Notes under the pieces: generated by a model
Database searches by the model: none
What the model was told of the DNA's origin: nothing
The model's input: only the letters and a program-made list of their open reading frames with translations
Translations under genes and position numbers: made by a program
In this document: piece after piece, positions 1 to 5,877 of the stretch
How the letters are laid out: the number at the start of each line of letters is the position of its first letter
Position numbering within the stretch: position 1 is the stretch's first letter
From: a virus
DNA: 41,613 bases
Virus record (IMG/VR): IMGVR_UViG_3300037106_000074
Coordinates: 1-41,613 of that record
Direction: 5' to 3' (one strand)

Positions 1-103
1 AGCAGGTTATTTATTATTTGTGCTACTAATTAAATTCATCTCGTTTTGATAGCTTAGTGTTTCAAAATCCGCAACGATATGCTACACGCAGCCGTTATAA
101 AAC
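1..103 (-). repeat. attC-like site 1 (partial, cut by window start)
   Basis: This is the R'' half, arm and loop of the recombination-like site downstream of cassette 1. Bases 1-99 are identical to 3003-3101. The missing R' part can be predicted from that second copy. GTTATAAAAC at 94-103 is the left terminal sequence of cassette 1 and pairs with GTTTTATAAC at 253-262. Confidence 0.65.
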
Positions 104-106
104 AGT

Positions 107-322
107 TTAAGAATACCACCCACTTCCGAGCATTTGTTCTTTACCACATTTCTCACATTTATGTAATCTTGAACTACAACACCATTCACCTTCTTGTGGT
201 ATTGGGTCAGGTGTCATATCTATTTGTTGCCAATCGTGTTTACAAAAAAACCGTTTTATAACAACAAATATACCCAATTTGGGTTTTTGTGTTTTACTTA
301 AAGTTTCTATATTTTTATTCAT
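107..322 (-). CDS. Cassette 1: small zinc-ribbon-like protein
   Basis: Unknown protein of up to 71 residues. The part inside the cassette contains CKHDW followed by a CEKCGK pair near the C-terminus, so a small four-ligand zinc ribbon is plausible. The only upstream ATG in frame lies inside attC-like site 2, so the first 22-24 residues (from MNKNIE) are encoded by the recombination site and not by the cassette proper. Starting at the internal ATG (MTPDPIP) would remove the CKHDW half of the motif. Either the site supplies the start codon or a non-ATG start is used. No function can be assigned. Confidence 0.55.
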   Translation of the reverse strand: MNKNIETLSKTQKPKLGIFVVIKRFFCKHDWQQIDMTPDPIPQEGEWCCSSRLHKCEKCGKEQMLGSGWYS

Positions 323-389
323 TTTATCTGTAATTTAAAGTTTATACTATTTAATCCAAAACTGGGTATATTTGCGACCGTTATATGGC
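253..389 (-). repeat. attC-like site 2
   Basis: The site runs from GTTTTATAAC (253-262, R' side) to GTTATATGGC (380-389, R'' side). The inner arms CAAATATACCCA and TGGGTATATTTG are perfectly complementary over 12 bases and continue imperfectly. The large loop between the arms (about 80 bases) contains the start codon and first codons of the cassette 1 reading frame. Confidence 0.6.
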
Positions 390-390
390 A

Positions 391-660
391 TTATAAAGAG
401 CCAGTAACTACGAACTTGAAGTATTTATAATCATTTGTTTCCTGTTCAGATAACGCAAGTTCTGATTCTAACATAGCCTTCAAATAGTTATATCTTTCCT
501 CAATTTCTCTTTTACGTTTAAGTTCAATTTGTTTGAAATGTTCCTCTTGATTGTACTTAGCCTGTAATTGAGCAAGTTTTTCCATGCCATCACCATCGAA
601 ATAATTTTTAAGCATTTTCCAACTTTCGACTTCTTCTTTTGATTTTAAAAAATTCCACAT
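391..660 (-). CDS. Cassette 2: unknown coiled-coil protein, 89 aa
   Basis: Not recognised. The sequence is highly charged, rich in Glu, Lys and Leu, and has the heptad-like character of a helical or coiled-coil protein (residues 10-80). The gene fills its cassette: the stop lies only a few bases from the terminal GTTATATGGC and the ATG is about 40 bases from the opposite terminus, so there is little room for a private promoter. Transcription probably reads in from upstream cassettes or from a promoter near the GTTA end. Confidence 0.65.
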   Translation of the reverse strand: MWNFLKSKEEVESWKMLKNYFDGDGMEKLAQLQAKYNQEEHFKQIELKRKREIEERYNYLKAMLESELALSEQETNDYKYFKFVVTGSL

Positions 661-697
661 AATATTTAGTTTAAATTGTTAATATTCAATAAATAAC

Positions 698-794
698 GCC
701 ATATAACACCGTATATAAAACATGGCTTGATAGGTTCGTGCTAACTTGAAACATTCGAACAAAGCCACGTTTCATACACGAAACGTTATAAAAC
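698..794 (-). repeat. attC-like site 3
   Basis: Ends are GCCATATAAC (698-707) and GTTATAAAAC (785-794). The arms at 711-728 and 761-777 are complementary except at two positions five bases apart, which are G-T on the coding strand and A-C on the other strand. The apical loop is about 32 bases. Confidence 0.7.
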
Positions 795-808
795 ATTTCC
801 CACCACGC

Positions 809-1117
809 TTAATAGTGCAAGTCAATAAACAGAACATCATCTTCATTATTATATTTTACGCAACACCAAGCAGGATGATATTGCTCCAAACTTTCTTTAA
901 TAATATTCCCCTGTTCATCTTTGAATGTATGTTCACCTTCTTTTAAATAAACACCCCAATTATGTTTTTCATAATAAATATCTTCAACTCTCTGAACTAC
1001 AACTTTAGCATTATCAGGTAAGTTGTGTTTATTTAAAAAATTCTTTAAATCCCCGACAGTTAAAAAATCTTGGTATCTGTTTGTTAATTCTTCTTTTGTA
1101 ATTTCTTTTATTTCCAT
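809..1117 (-). CDS. Cassette 3: unknown protein, 102 aa
   Basis: Not recognised. The N-terminal third, containing TVGDLKNFLNKHNLPDNAKV, resembles the short helical module often found at the start of small phage or cassette proteins that predict 'degree of precision' style folds. The C-terminal half has a WCCVKYNNEDDVLFIDLHY tail with paired cysteines. The stop lies 15 bases from the cassette end and the ATG about 11 bases from the other end, so the gene occupies nearly the whole cassette, as is usual for integron cassettes. Confidence 0.65.
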   Translation of the reverse strand: MEIKEITKEELTNRYQDFLTVGDLKNFLNKHNLPDNAKVVVQRVEDIYYEKHNWGVYLKEGEHTFKDEQGNIIKESLEQYHPAWCCVKYNNEDDVLFIDLHY

Positions 1118-1127
1118 CGCTCAAAAC

Positions 1128-1231
1128 GTTTTATAACAAAGGCTATAAGCAATTGCCTATCAGCGTTTGTCGGTTAATTGAACAGTATTTACAAGGCAAC
1201 TGCTCATAGCCTCGACCGTTATACACAATAC
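1128..1231 (-). repeat. attC-like site 4
   Basis: Ends are GTTTTATAAC (1128-1137) and GTTATACACAATAC (1218-1231). The 17-base arms 1141-1157 and 1195-1211 (GGCTATAAGCAATTGCC type) are complementary apart from the two recurrent wobble positions. The apical loop is about 37 bases. Confidence 0.72.
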
Positions 1232-1279
1232 TACATTTGTGTTTTAAATTAAGTTCTGTGTAAAAAACTTTTTAAAAAT

Positions 1280-1699
1280 TTACCCTTCCTTTTCTTGTCT
1301 TTCATCAATCACATTATTCATAATTCCAATAACTTCATACATAAATGTTTCATCAACACCATCCTTTTCAACTTTCTCAGTATTACCTAATAAGTACGCT
1401 ACATTACCCCACCATAAATTTTTGTAATTATCAACTTTATTGGTTTCGTGATATTTTGGGTTATGATAATCTAAAAATTCTCTAAAAGAAATGAATGATT
1501 TTGCTCGTAATCCCATATCAACAACTTCTTTAATCAATTTGTAAAGTTTGTTGTAATTTTTAGATTTACCATAGTATCCTTGTAAATACTCAACAATATC
1601 ATGAGTCCATTCATCTGAAAGATTATTATTTACATTCTCATTCACAAATTGTTTAAAGTTTTTCACTTTATCTATCATTTCTCGTATTTCCTTACTCAT
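1280..1699 (-). CDS. Cassette 4: unknown protein with capsid-targeting-like leader
   Basis: 139 residues, of unknown function. The first 22 residues (containing KNFKQFVNEN at 13-22) are nearly the same as those of the cassette 5 protein, and the DNA is also similar over these codons, whereas the rest is unrelated. The leader resembles the T4 internal-protein capsid-targeting sequence (YQEFIAEA type), which is removed after an acidic residue by the prohead protease. The remainder is mostly helical, with several Tyr and Trp residues. Packaging into the virion is an inference from this resemblance only. Confidence 0.65.
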   Translation of the reverse strand: MSKEIREMIDKVKNFKQFVNENVNNNLSDEWTHDIVEYLQGYYGKSKNYNKLYKLIKEVVDMGLRAKSFISFREFLDYHNPKYHETNKVDNYKNLWWGNVAYLLGNTEKVEKDGVDETFMYEVIGIMNNVIDERQEKEG

Positions 1700-1802
1700 A
1701 TTATTTTAGTTTATATATATATATTCAGAATTAATTTTTCCAACACACATTTTTAAAAAGTTTTTATCTGTGTTCCAAATCAACATTCTACCATAATAAA
1801 CC

Positions 1803-1941
1803 GTACTGTGTATAACACGCAGTATAAGAAATAGCGGTTTCAGTGGTATATTCAGCATTTGTACTTCTATTATAGTTAATCTGTTCTGAAAAGTTTAGTG
1901 TTTCAAATCCGCTACTTCTCATACTGCCATTCGTTATGCTC
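1803..1941 (-). repeat. attC-like site 5
   Basis: Ends are GTACTGTGTATAAC (1803-1816) and GTTATGCTC (1933-1941). The 19-base arms 1819-1837 and 1909-1927 pair throughout apart from the two recurrent G-T/A-C positions. At about 71 bases, the apical loop is long. Confidence 0.72.
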
Positions 1942-1999
1942 CATGCCTTAGTTTAGTGTTTCAATTTGAATTCTGTGATGAAAAACAAAAAGAATTTCC

Positions 2000-2509
2000 C
2001 TACGCACTAATATTTGTATAATAATTTAATAATTCTTCATAAGTTTTTGGGAACATATCTTTAAATTTTTCAACTCTATTGGTAATGTCAGTCCATTTAT
2101 TTCTATCACCATACAAGTACCCAATTATTTCTTCATCATTTTTATTTTGTAAATCAAAAACACTTCTATTAAAATTATCAAATACCCAAGGGTCTATGAT
2201 ATATCTATCATTCATTACTGCAAAATGATGTCCTTCATCACTATCATCACCATTTTCTTCTACAAAATATTTAGCATCTGGATTTTCACTTGTACTAAAT
2301 CCATATATTTTTATTTTATCACCTTCCAACATTTTCACTGCTGATGCCACATAAGTACAAATAAATGAAGAAGGTTCTATTACCTTTTCTAACATTTCAA
2401 TTAGTTTTGGATTATCATAGATATATGGATTAATACTTCCAATATTCTCATTCACAAATTGCTTAAAGTTCTTCATCTTATTAATCATTTTTCGTATATC
2501 TTCACTCAT
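2000..2509 (-). CDS. Cassette 5: putative Cys-His-Asp peptidase-like protein
   Basis: 169 residues. Residues 1-22 match the leader of the cassette 4 protein (MKNFKQFVNEN at 12-22). The remainder has CTYVASAVK (Cys51), GHHFAVM (His94/95) and YIIDPWVFD (Asp106). This is the order and spacing expected of papain/transglutaminase-like folds, where a Cys at the start of a helix is followed by His and Asp on adjacent strands. Family members include proteases, deamidases and acyltransferases. With the leader, this could be an enzyme carried in the capsid and delivered to the host. The enzyme class is inferred from the motif pattern; the substrate is unknown. Confidence 0.6.
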   Translation of the reverse strand: MSEDIRKMINKMKNFKQFVNENIGSINPYIYDNPKLIEMLEKVIEPSSFICTYVASAVKMLEGDKIKIYGFSTSENPDAKYFVEENGDDSDEGHHFAVMNDRYIIDPWVFDNFNRSVFDLQNKNDEEIIGYLYGDRNKWTDITNRVEKFKDMFPKTYEELLNYYTNISA

Positions 2510-2618
2510 AGTTTTTAATTTATATATAAATATTCAAATTTTAAAAATCCACCCCAAAATTCTTTTTGTTTTTCTTTCGTGTTTCAAATCAGCATTTATG
2601 CTTAATAAGTCGGCACGA

Positions 2619-2716
2619 GAGCATAACAAGGTGTATAAGAAAGTTTGCTATCAACAGTAGTGGTAATTTGAAAGTTCATCTAAGCAAACCTTCTCATACA
2701 CCCAGCCGTTAGGTGC
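2619..2716 (-). repeat. attC-like site 6
   Basis: Ends are GAGCATAAC (2619-2627) and GTTAGGTGC (2708-2716). The 20-base arms 2630-2649 and 2683-2702 differ from perfect complementarity at only two positions, the recurrent wobble pair. This is the cleanest site in the array. Confidence 0.75.
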
Positions 2717-2741
2717 AAGCGTGGGTCGGCTGCGCTTGCAC
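2713..2741 (-). repeat. Perfect 9-bp hairpin at the 3' end of cassette 6
   Basis: GTGCAAGCG and CGCTTGCAC are perfectly complementary around an 11-base GC-rich loop, immediately after the cassette 6 stop codon and overlapping its R'' end. There is no T-run, so it is not a classical terminator. It may protect the transcript end or extend the folded recombination site. Confidence 0.55.
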
Positions 2742-2748
2742 ACTATTA

Positions 2749-2949
2749 CTATTTTGAACTTGACGAGCTACTTTTAAAAAGTATGCCAGCTAATAAGTTC
2801 AATCCTAATGCCTGCCAAAATCCGATTTTAATAAGTCCGAAAATTGTAGGCATAAGCCAGTTCCATAACCACATTGTAGGTAATGCCATCAACACGGCAG
2901 CCACAACTACTAATCCAATTACTGCAAAAATTTTAGTAAGTATTTCCAT
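2749..2949 (-). CDS. Cassette 6: small two-helix membrane protein
   Basis: 66 residues from the ATG (MEILTKIF). A longer frame exists but would start at TTG inside the recombination site. It has a hydrophobic helix at about residues 4-28 and a second at about 34-56, then a short KSSSSSSK tail. It is probably an inner-membrane protein of unknown role. Small membrane proteins are common cassette cargo. No family is recognised. Confidence 0.65.
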   Translation of the reverse strand: MEILTKIFAVIGLVVVAAVLMALPTMWLWNWLMPTIFGLIKIGFWQALGLNLLAGILFKSSSSSSK

Positions 2950-2968
2950 TGTTTTTAAAATTGCGCCA

Positions 2969-3104
2969 GCACCTAACAACGTGTAGCATCCATTGCGGTG
3001 TTAGCAGGTTATTTATTATTTGTGCTACTAATTAAATTCATCTCGTTTTGATAGCTTAGTGTTTCAAAATCCGCAACGATATGCTACACGCAGCCGTTAT
3101 AGCC
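2969..3104 (-). repeat. attC-like site 7
   Basis: The R' end ACCTAAC (GTTAGGT on the coding strand) fits the canonical integron R' consensus GTTRRRY exactly. The other end is GTTATAGCC (3096-3104). The arms around CGTGTAGCAT and ATGCTACACG are complementary with one extra base on one side, instead of the paired wobbles of the other sites. Bases 3003-3101 are identical to 1-99. Confidence 0.75.
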
Positions 3105-3106
3105 AA

Positions 3107-3289
3107 TTAAAAAACTACCACACAAGGAAACTCTAATGCTTTACCGAAAACAGGGCAATCGACTTCTTTTGCAAATTTTACAGCAAAATCATAAGGGCAG
3201 TTTTCACCAAGCCATTTTTGAATTTGCTCTTTTGCATCGGCAGCAAATCTTACAACATATTTACCATCTCTATTAAAAACTTTTTTCAT
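3107..3289 (-). CDS. Cassette 7: unknown protein, 60 aa
   Basis: Not recognised. Begins MKKVFNRDGKYVVRFAAD and contains two cysteines. The size and the alternating basic and hydrophobic pattern suggest a small globular alpha/beta protein. The cassette is only about 220 bp, and its 15-bp terminal inverted repeat (3096-3110 with 3300-3314) has one mismatch. Confidence 0.62.
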   Translation of the reverse strand: MKKVFNRDGKYVVRFAADAKEQIQKWLGENCPYDFAVKFAKEVDCPVFGKALEFPCVVVF

Positions 3290-3305
3290 AATTTAAAAAT
3301 TAACT

Positions 3306-3405
3306 GGCTATAACACACGGTATAAAACATGCCGTGACAAGCCTGTGTATAATTTGAAACGTTCTACATCGGCACGTTTCATACCGCCACCGTTATACAC
3401 AATAC
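3306..3405 (-). repeat. attC-like site 8
   Basis: Ends are GGCTATAAC (3306-3314) and GTTATACACAATAC (3392-3405). The 17-base arms 3318-3334 and 3370-3386 pair fully except at the two recurrent wobble positions. The apical loop is about 35 bases. Confidence 0.74.
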
Positions 3406-3444
3406 TACATTATACGTTCTAATTAGCATTTTGTTACAAAATTT

Positions 3445-3759
3445 TTAATTAATATGTTCACAACGTTCAAAATTAATTTCATTAAAATTTAAATTAATTT
3501 GACATTTATGTAATTTCCATATATTAGTATTATCATTTGGAATTATAAAAGCACTATCAAATAACTCATATTTTCCTTCAATGTTATTTTCACCAACGAC
3601 AATAAATTTAAATGGATTCCATTTTGATTTACCTGTAAATTGTTTTGTTCCATTATCATTTATTTTTTCTTCGATAACAAGAGTTGGATTTTCATTAAAA
3701 TTTATTCTGAAAATAAAACTTCCCAAAATTAATTTACCATTTTTTACTTCATTTTTCAT
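3445..3759 (-). CDS. Cassette 8: unknown protein, 104 aa
   Basis: Not recognised. It starts at ATG (MKNEVKNGK); a three-codon extension would use TTG. The sequence is beta-rich, with repeated short hydrophobic strands and many Asn and Lys residues, like a small beta-sandwich or lipocalin-like protein. The cassette shares its terminal and subterminal DNA with cassette 4 (TACACAATACTACATT on one side, AATAAACCGTACTG on the other), although the proteins are unrelated. Confidence 0.62.
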   Translation of the reverse strand: MKNEVKNGKLILGSFIFRINFNENPTLVIEEKINDNGTKQFTGKSKWNPFKFIVVGENNIEGKYELFDSAFIIPNDNTNIWKLHKCQINLNFNEINFERCEHIN

Positions 3760-3834
3760 AATATTCAATTTTATTTATAATTATTCTTAAAAAGTTTTTG
3801 TTCGTTTTTCATATCAACATTTTACTTTAATAAA

Positions 3835-3936
3835 CCGTACTGTGTATAACAACGTGTATAAAACATAGCCAATTAAGGTTTCTGGCTTATATCAAGTGTC
3901 GTGCGTGGCAACGTTTCATACACACAACCGTTAGCG
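3835..3936 (-). repeat. attC-like site 9
   Basis: Ends are GTACTGTGTATAAC (3835-3848) and GTTAGCG (3930-3936). The arms 3852-3868 and 3907-3923 pair apart from three positions, two of them the recurrent wobble pair. The stop codon of the cassette 9 gene (TAA) is part of the R'' core CGCTAAC. Confidence 0.72.
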
Positions 3937-4113
3937 TTCATTTGCCAACGCACTCTGATACATTTCTTCAAGGTCTTTAAAAAACTTATTTCCTTGAATT
4001 ACTATCATTGATGGATTATATGTATTTACATATCTAGTGTAAACATCTTCAATTCTTTCATAACAATCGTGTTTATCTCTACCTTTTTCAGTATTAATCC
4101 ATTGTAAATACAC
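3931..4113 (-). CDS. Cassette 9: unknown protein, about 60 aa
   Basis: Not recognised. The frame starts at GTG (reading MYLQWINTEKGRDKHD), but coding-like sequence continues upstream without an ATG (KIVTATKPR), so the true N-terminus is uncertain and may be damaged. Its stop codon lies within the recombination-site core. The opposite cassette end (GTATAAC at 4184-4190) does not complement its R'' (GTTAGCG), unlike all other cassettes, which suggests a hybrid or decayed cassette. Confidence 0.5.
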   Translation of the reverse strand: MYLQWINTEKGRDKHDCYERIEDVYTRYVNTYNPSMIVIQGNKFFKDLEEMYQSALANER

Positions 4114-4183
4114 TCTCGGCTTTGTTGCTGTTACTATTTTCAGTTCAGATACTTGTTTTTAAAGTCCATTTTAAATTTGTTTT

Positions 4184-4233
4184 GTATAACCAATACTACA
4201 TTAATACGTTCTAATTAGCATTTTGTTACAAAA
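4184..4233 (-). other. Array boundary: duplicated cassette end without an attC site
   Basis: GTATAAC (4184-4190), the outer end of cassette 9, is followed directly by a stretch at 4192-4233 that matches the left end of cassette 8 (3401-3441) with a single-base insertion. No palindromic site lies between them. This looks like the end of a tenth cassette joined after loss of its attC, and it marks where the recognisable array stops. Confidence 0.5.
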
Positions 4234-4234
4234 A

Positions 4235-4360
4235 TTAACGTTTTTTATGAAAAAACTTCATTATTTTAATCCAAATTTTATCAATAAAAATTAATAAGTA
4301 CATGAGAACTGCACCAAAAGTAACACCAATACAAAAATATAAAGAATTAAATAGTTCCAT
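4235..4360 (-). CDS. Small membrane protein, 41 aa
   Basis: ATG start at 4360. The protein begins MELFNSLYFCIG and has one strong hydrophobic helix (about residues 7-26), then a basic tail ending KFFHKKR, which predicts a cytoplasmic C-terminus. Its start overlaps the end of the preceding gene by 14 bases, so the two are likely co-translated. Unknown function. Confidence 0.5.
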   Translation of the reverse strand: MELFNSLYFCIGVTFGAVLMYLLIFIDKIWIKIMKFFHKKR

Positions 4361-4553
4361 TATCTTTATTATTTTTAATGAAAATTACAATACCCCATAT
4401 AGATAACATTAAAAATACTAATGCGCATATATATCCCCAAACAGGACGGTTTGGTTCAATTGTGGTTTTTGACATCGAGTATCCATAAATTAAGAAATAC
4501 ATTGCGAACATCAAAATCCTCAACACTTTCATTTTATATGGAATTATCTTCAT
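4347..4553 (-). CDS. Small two-helix membrane protein, 68 aa
   Basis: Not recognised. There are hydrophobic helices at about residues 8-26 and 38-59, with a polar link containing EPNRPVWG. It overlaps the following 41-residue membrane protein. A CTATTTATAG motif 8-17 bases upstream of the ATG resembles the GTATTTATA element found before several other genes here. Confidence 0.6.
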   Translation of the reverse strand: MKIIPYKMKVLRILMFAMYFLIYGYSMSKTTIEPNRPVWGYICALVFLMLSIWGIVIFIKNNKDNGTI

Positions 4554-4561
4554 ATTATTTT

Positions 4562-4573
4562 ACTATAAATAGT
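4562..4573 (-). promoter_or_regulatory. TATTTATA element upstream of the 4553 start
   Basis: Reads ACTATTTATAGT on the coding strand, a near-perfect palindrome just upstream of the ATG. It is similar to the element before TnpB, the two RHH/GIY-YIG modules, the LAGLIDADG gene and the gene starting at 18818. Confidence 0.3.
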
Positions 4574-4593
4574 ATGTTTAAAAGTATAATTAC

Positions 4594-4800
4594 TTATTTG
4601 TTTTGTAATTTTCTTACTTTATTGACTACTATTGGTCGTAATCCATCAAATTTTATGGTGTATTCAAACATATTACCATATTTTATTTGTGTATCAGTAA
4701 GCTCATCAAAATGATGGGCATTAGTCCATATTTCTGATTTTTGAAGATTCTTTTGAATATTTTTATCTTCTATTGGCGAATAAACTTTTACGATTTCCAT
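4594..4800 (-). CDS. Unknown protein, 68 aa
   Basis: Not recognised. Begins MEIVKVYSPIEDKNIQ; a mixed alpha/beta, hydrophilic protein with no cysteine. It sits in a tight run of short minus-strand genes separated by 40-60 bases. The sequence containing ELTDTQIKYGNMFEYTIKF suggests a small soluble domain. No function can be proposed. Confidence 0.6.
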   Translation of the reverse strand: MEIVKVYSPIEDKNIQKNLQKSEIWTNAHHFDELTDTQIKYGNMFEYTIKFDGLRPIVVNKVRKLQNK

Positions 4801-4852
4801 TTTAATAATAATTAAATTAATTTTTCTTTAAATACTTATAATTTATTTTAAA

Positions 4853-5053
4853 TCATTGTTTTTCAAAATTTTCTAAAATAAAGTTTATATTATAACTACA
4901 ATATTCATTACCATATAATATATGATTTAATGTTATATCATCTTCATCAATGCCTAATACTTCATAATTGTCATTTTCGATAAATAATGGCATTTGAAAA
5001 ATATTATATATTGTTTTTAAACATTTTAATTTATCGCCAAATTTTATTTTCAT
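4853..5053 (-). CDS. Unknown protein, 66 aa
   Basis: Not recognised. The pattern MKIKFGDKLKCLKTIYN...YEVLGIDEDDITL is typical of small beta-barrel (SH3- or KOW-like) proteins, in which an early GDxxxC is followed by short strands. The fold is a guess from strand spacing. It lies nine bases after the stop of the upstream gene and is probably in the same transcript. Confidence 0.6.
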   Translation of the reverse strand: MKIKFGDKLKCLKTIYNIFQMPLFIENDNYEVLGIDEDDITLNHILYGNEYCSYNINFILENFEKQ

Positions 5054-5062
5054 ATTATTATT

Positions 5063-5359
5063 TTAATTGTATGACACTTCGTCATTTTCTTCAATTTCGT
5101 CAGTATTAAAACATTCATTTAAATCTTTAACGATATCATTTGGTTCTACAAATGTTTTAAAACACATACTTAATTCATCTAAAACAATTCCATTTGGAAG
5201 TCTTATATTTTCAAAAGTAACAGAATAACCACCTAATTCATTAGGTTCGCATCCAAGTAATTCTAATACTTTTCCATTGGCAATTTCTTTATTTTCAGCT
5301 TCTACATTATCTATAAATAAAGAAACTAGACCAGTTGCTTCTACTTCAAATTTTTTCAT
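5063..5359 (-). CDS. Unknown acidic protein, 98 aa
   Basis: Start chosen at MKKFEVEATG. A longer frame would run through the promoter. The N-terminus has the strand-helix-strand pattern seen in small ferredoxin-like proteins (FEVEATG...VEAENKEIANGKVLELLG). The C-terminus is strongly acidic (about 25 residues rich in Asp and Glu). Many phage proteins of unknown function share the 'a-x-n-x-e-A-x-x-k' helix, but no specific family is assigned. Confidence 0.65.
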   Translation of the reverse strand: MKKFEVEATGLVSLFIDNVEAENKEIANGKVLELLGCEPNELGGYSVTFENIRLPNGIVLDELSMCFKTFVEPNDIVKDLNECFNTDEIEENDEVSYN

Positions 5360-5376
5360 AATTTTTAATTTAAATA

Positions 5377-5407
5377 CAAATATATTTGATTTTTTAAAGA
5401 AATGCAA
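5377..5407 (-). promoter_or_regulatory. Bacteroidota-type promoter
   Basis: On the minus strand a TTG at 5405-5407 is followed, 20 bases later, by TATATTTG (5384-5377), which matches the Bacteroidota primary-sigma -7 element TAnnTTTG with its -33 TTG. The predicted start site gives a short leader before the ATG at 5359. Confidence 0.5.
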
Positions 5408-5424
5408 CAATAATAAAAAATTAT

Positions 5425-5817
5425 TTAAATTTTTTTAAAATTAAATTGGGTTCTTAGTCCAAATTCTTGTTCATCTGGAGGAAATTTTGTTAAGAACATA
5501 TTATGAAAACCATTTTTTATTTCTTCAATAAAAAATCCATGAATTTCACCTTTAAATAAATTATTTCTTTCTTTAGACTTCCAATAAGCAGTTTCATCAT
5601 ATGAAATAGGTGTTTTATCACTATTTTTATTACCCCAAGATATTTGTGTTTTTCCAACAATAGTCCAAAATTTATATGTAGATTCCATTATTTCAAATTT
5701 ACTATCATGTAATTTGACTTCTAAAAGTGTTAAACAAATATCATTATTAGTATCATCTTTTAATATAAAATATTGTTCAATGATTTTAAAAAATTCGAAT
5801 CGTGGTTTTACTTGCAT
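5425..5817 (-). CDS. Unknown protein, 130 aa
   Basis: Not recognised. Begins MQVKPRFEFFKIIEQYFILK. It is beta-rich with conserved-looking aromatic residues (YKFWTIVGKTQISWG, AYWKSKERNN). The C-terminus contains GFHNMFLTKFPPDEQEFG. Together with the next upstream gene it forms a pair of similarly sized beta-rich proteins. Neither shows a signal peptide. No function can be proposed. Confidence 0.62.
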   Translation of the reverse strand: MQVKPRFEFFKIIEQYFILKDDTNNDICLTLLEVKLHDSKFEIMESTYKFWTIVGKTQISWGNKNSDKTPISYDETAYWKSKERNNLFKGEIHGFFIEEIKNGFHNMFLTKFPPDEQEFGLRTQFNFKKI

Positions 5818-5877
5818 AATGAAAAATTATTATTTAAAATAGTTAAATTTTTTCGAAACATAAATTAAGTAACCTAA

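Larger units (their letters stand above)
1..4190 (-). mobile_element. Integron-like gene-cassette array (nine cassettes)
   Basis: Nine short genes, all on the minus strand, are each enclosed by a cassette-specific inverted terminal sequence, for example GTTATATGGC at 380 and GCCATATAAC at 698. They are separated by long imperfect palindromes that begin and end with TAAC/GTTA. In an integron, a cassette excised as a circle regenerates an attC whose R'' half and R' half are complementary, which is exactly this pattern. Gene orientation is uniform and each site lies 3' of its gene, as in integrons. No tyrosine recombinase or attI is visible, so this would be a cluster of attC sites without an integrase (CALIN), or part of a longer array extending past the window start. 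The integron identification is inferred from structure, not from a sequence match. Confidence 0.75.

Noticed and set aside
1803-3848. IS or MITE copies, suggested by the shared ends of cassettes 4 and 8
   Set aside because: Each cassette's inverted ends are cassette-specific, no transposase or target duplications are seen, and the palindromic sites lie between cassettes, not at the outer ends of the elements.
1-4190. CRISPR array
   Set aside because: The spacing between repeats is irregular (about 200-800 bp), the repeats are palindromic sites of about 100 bp, and each interval holds a gene.
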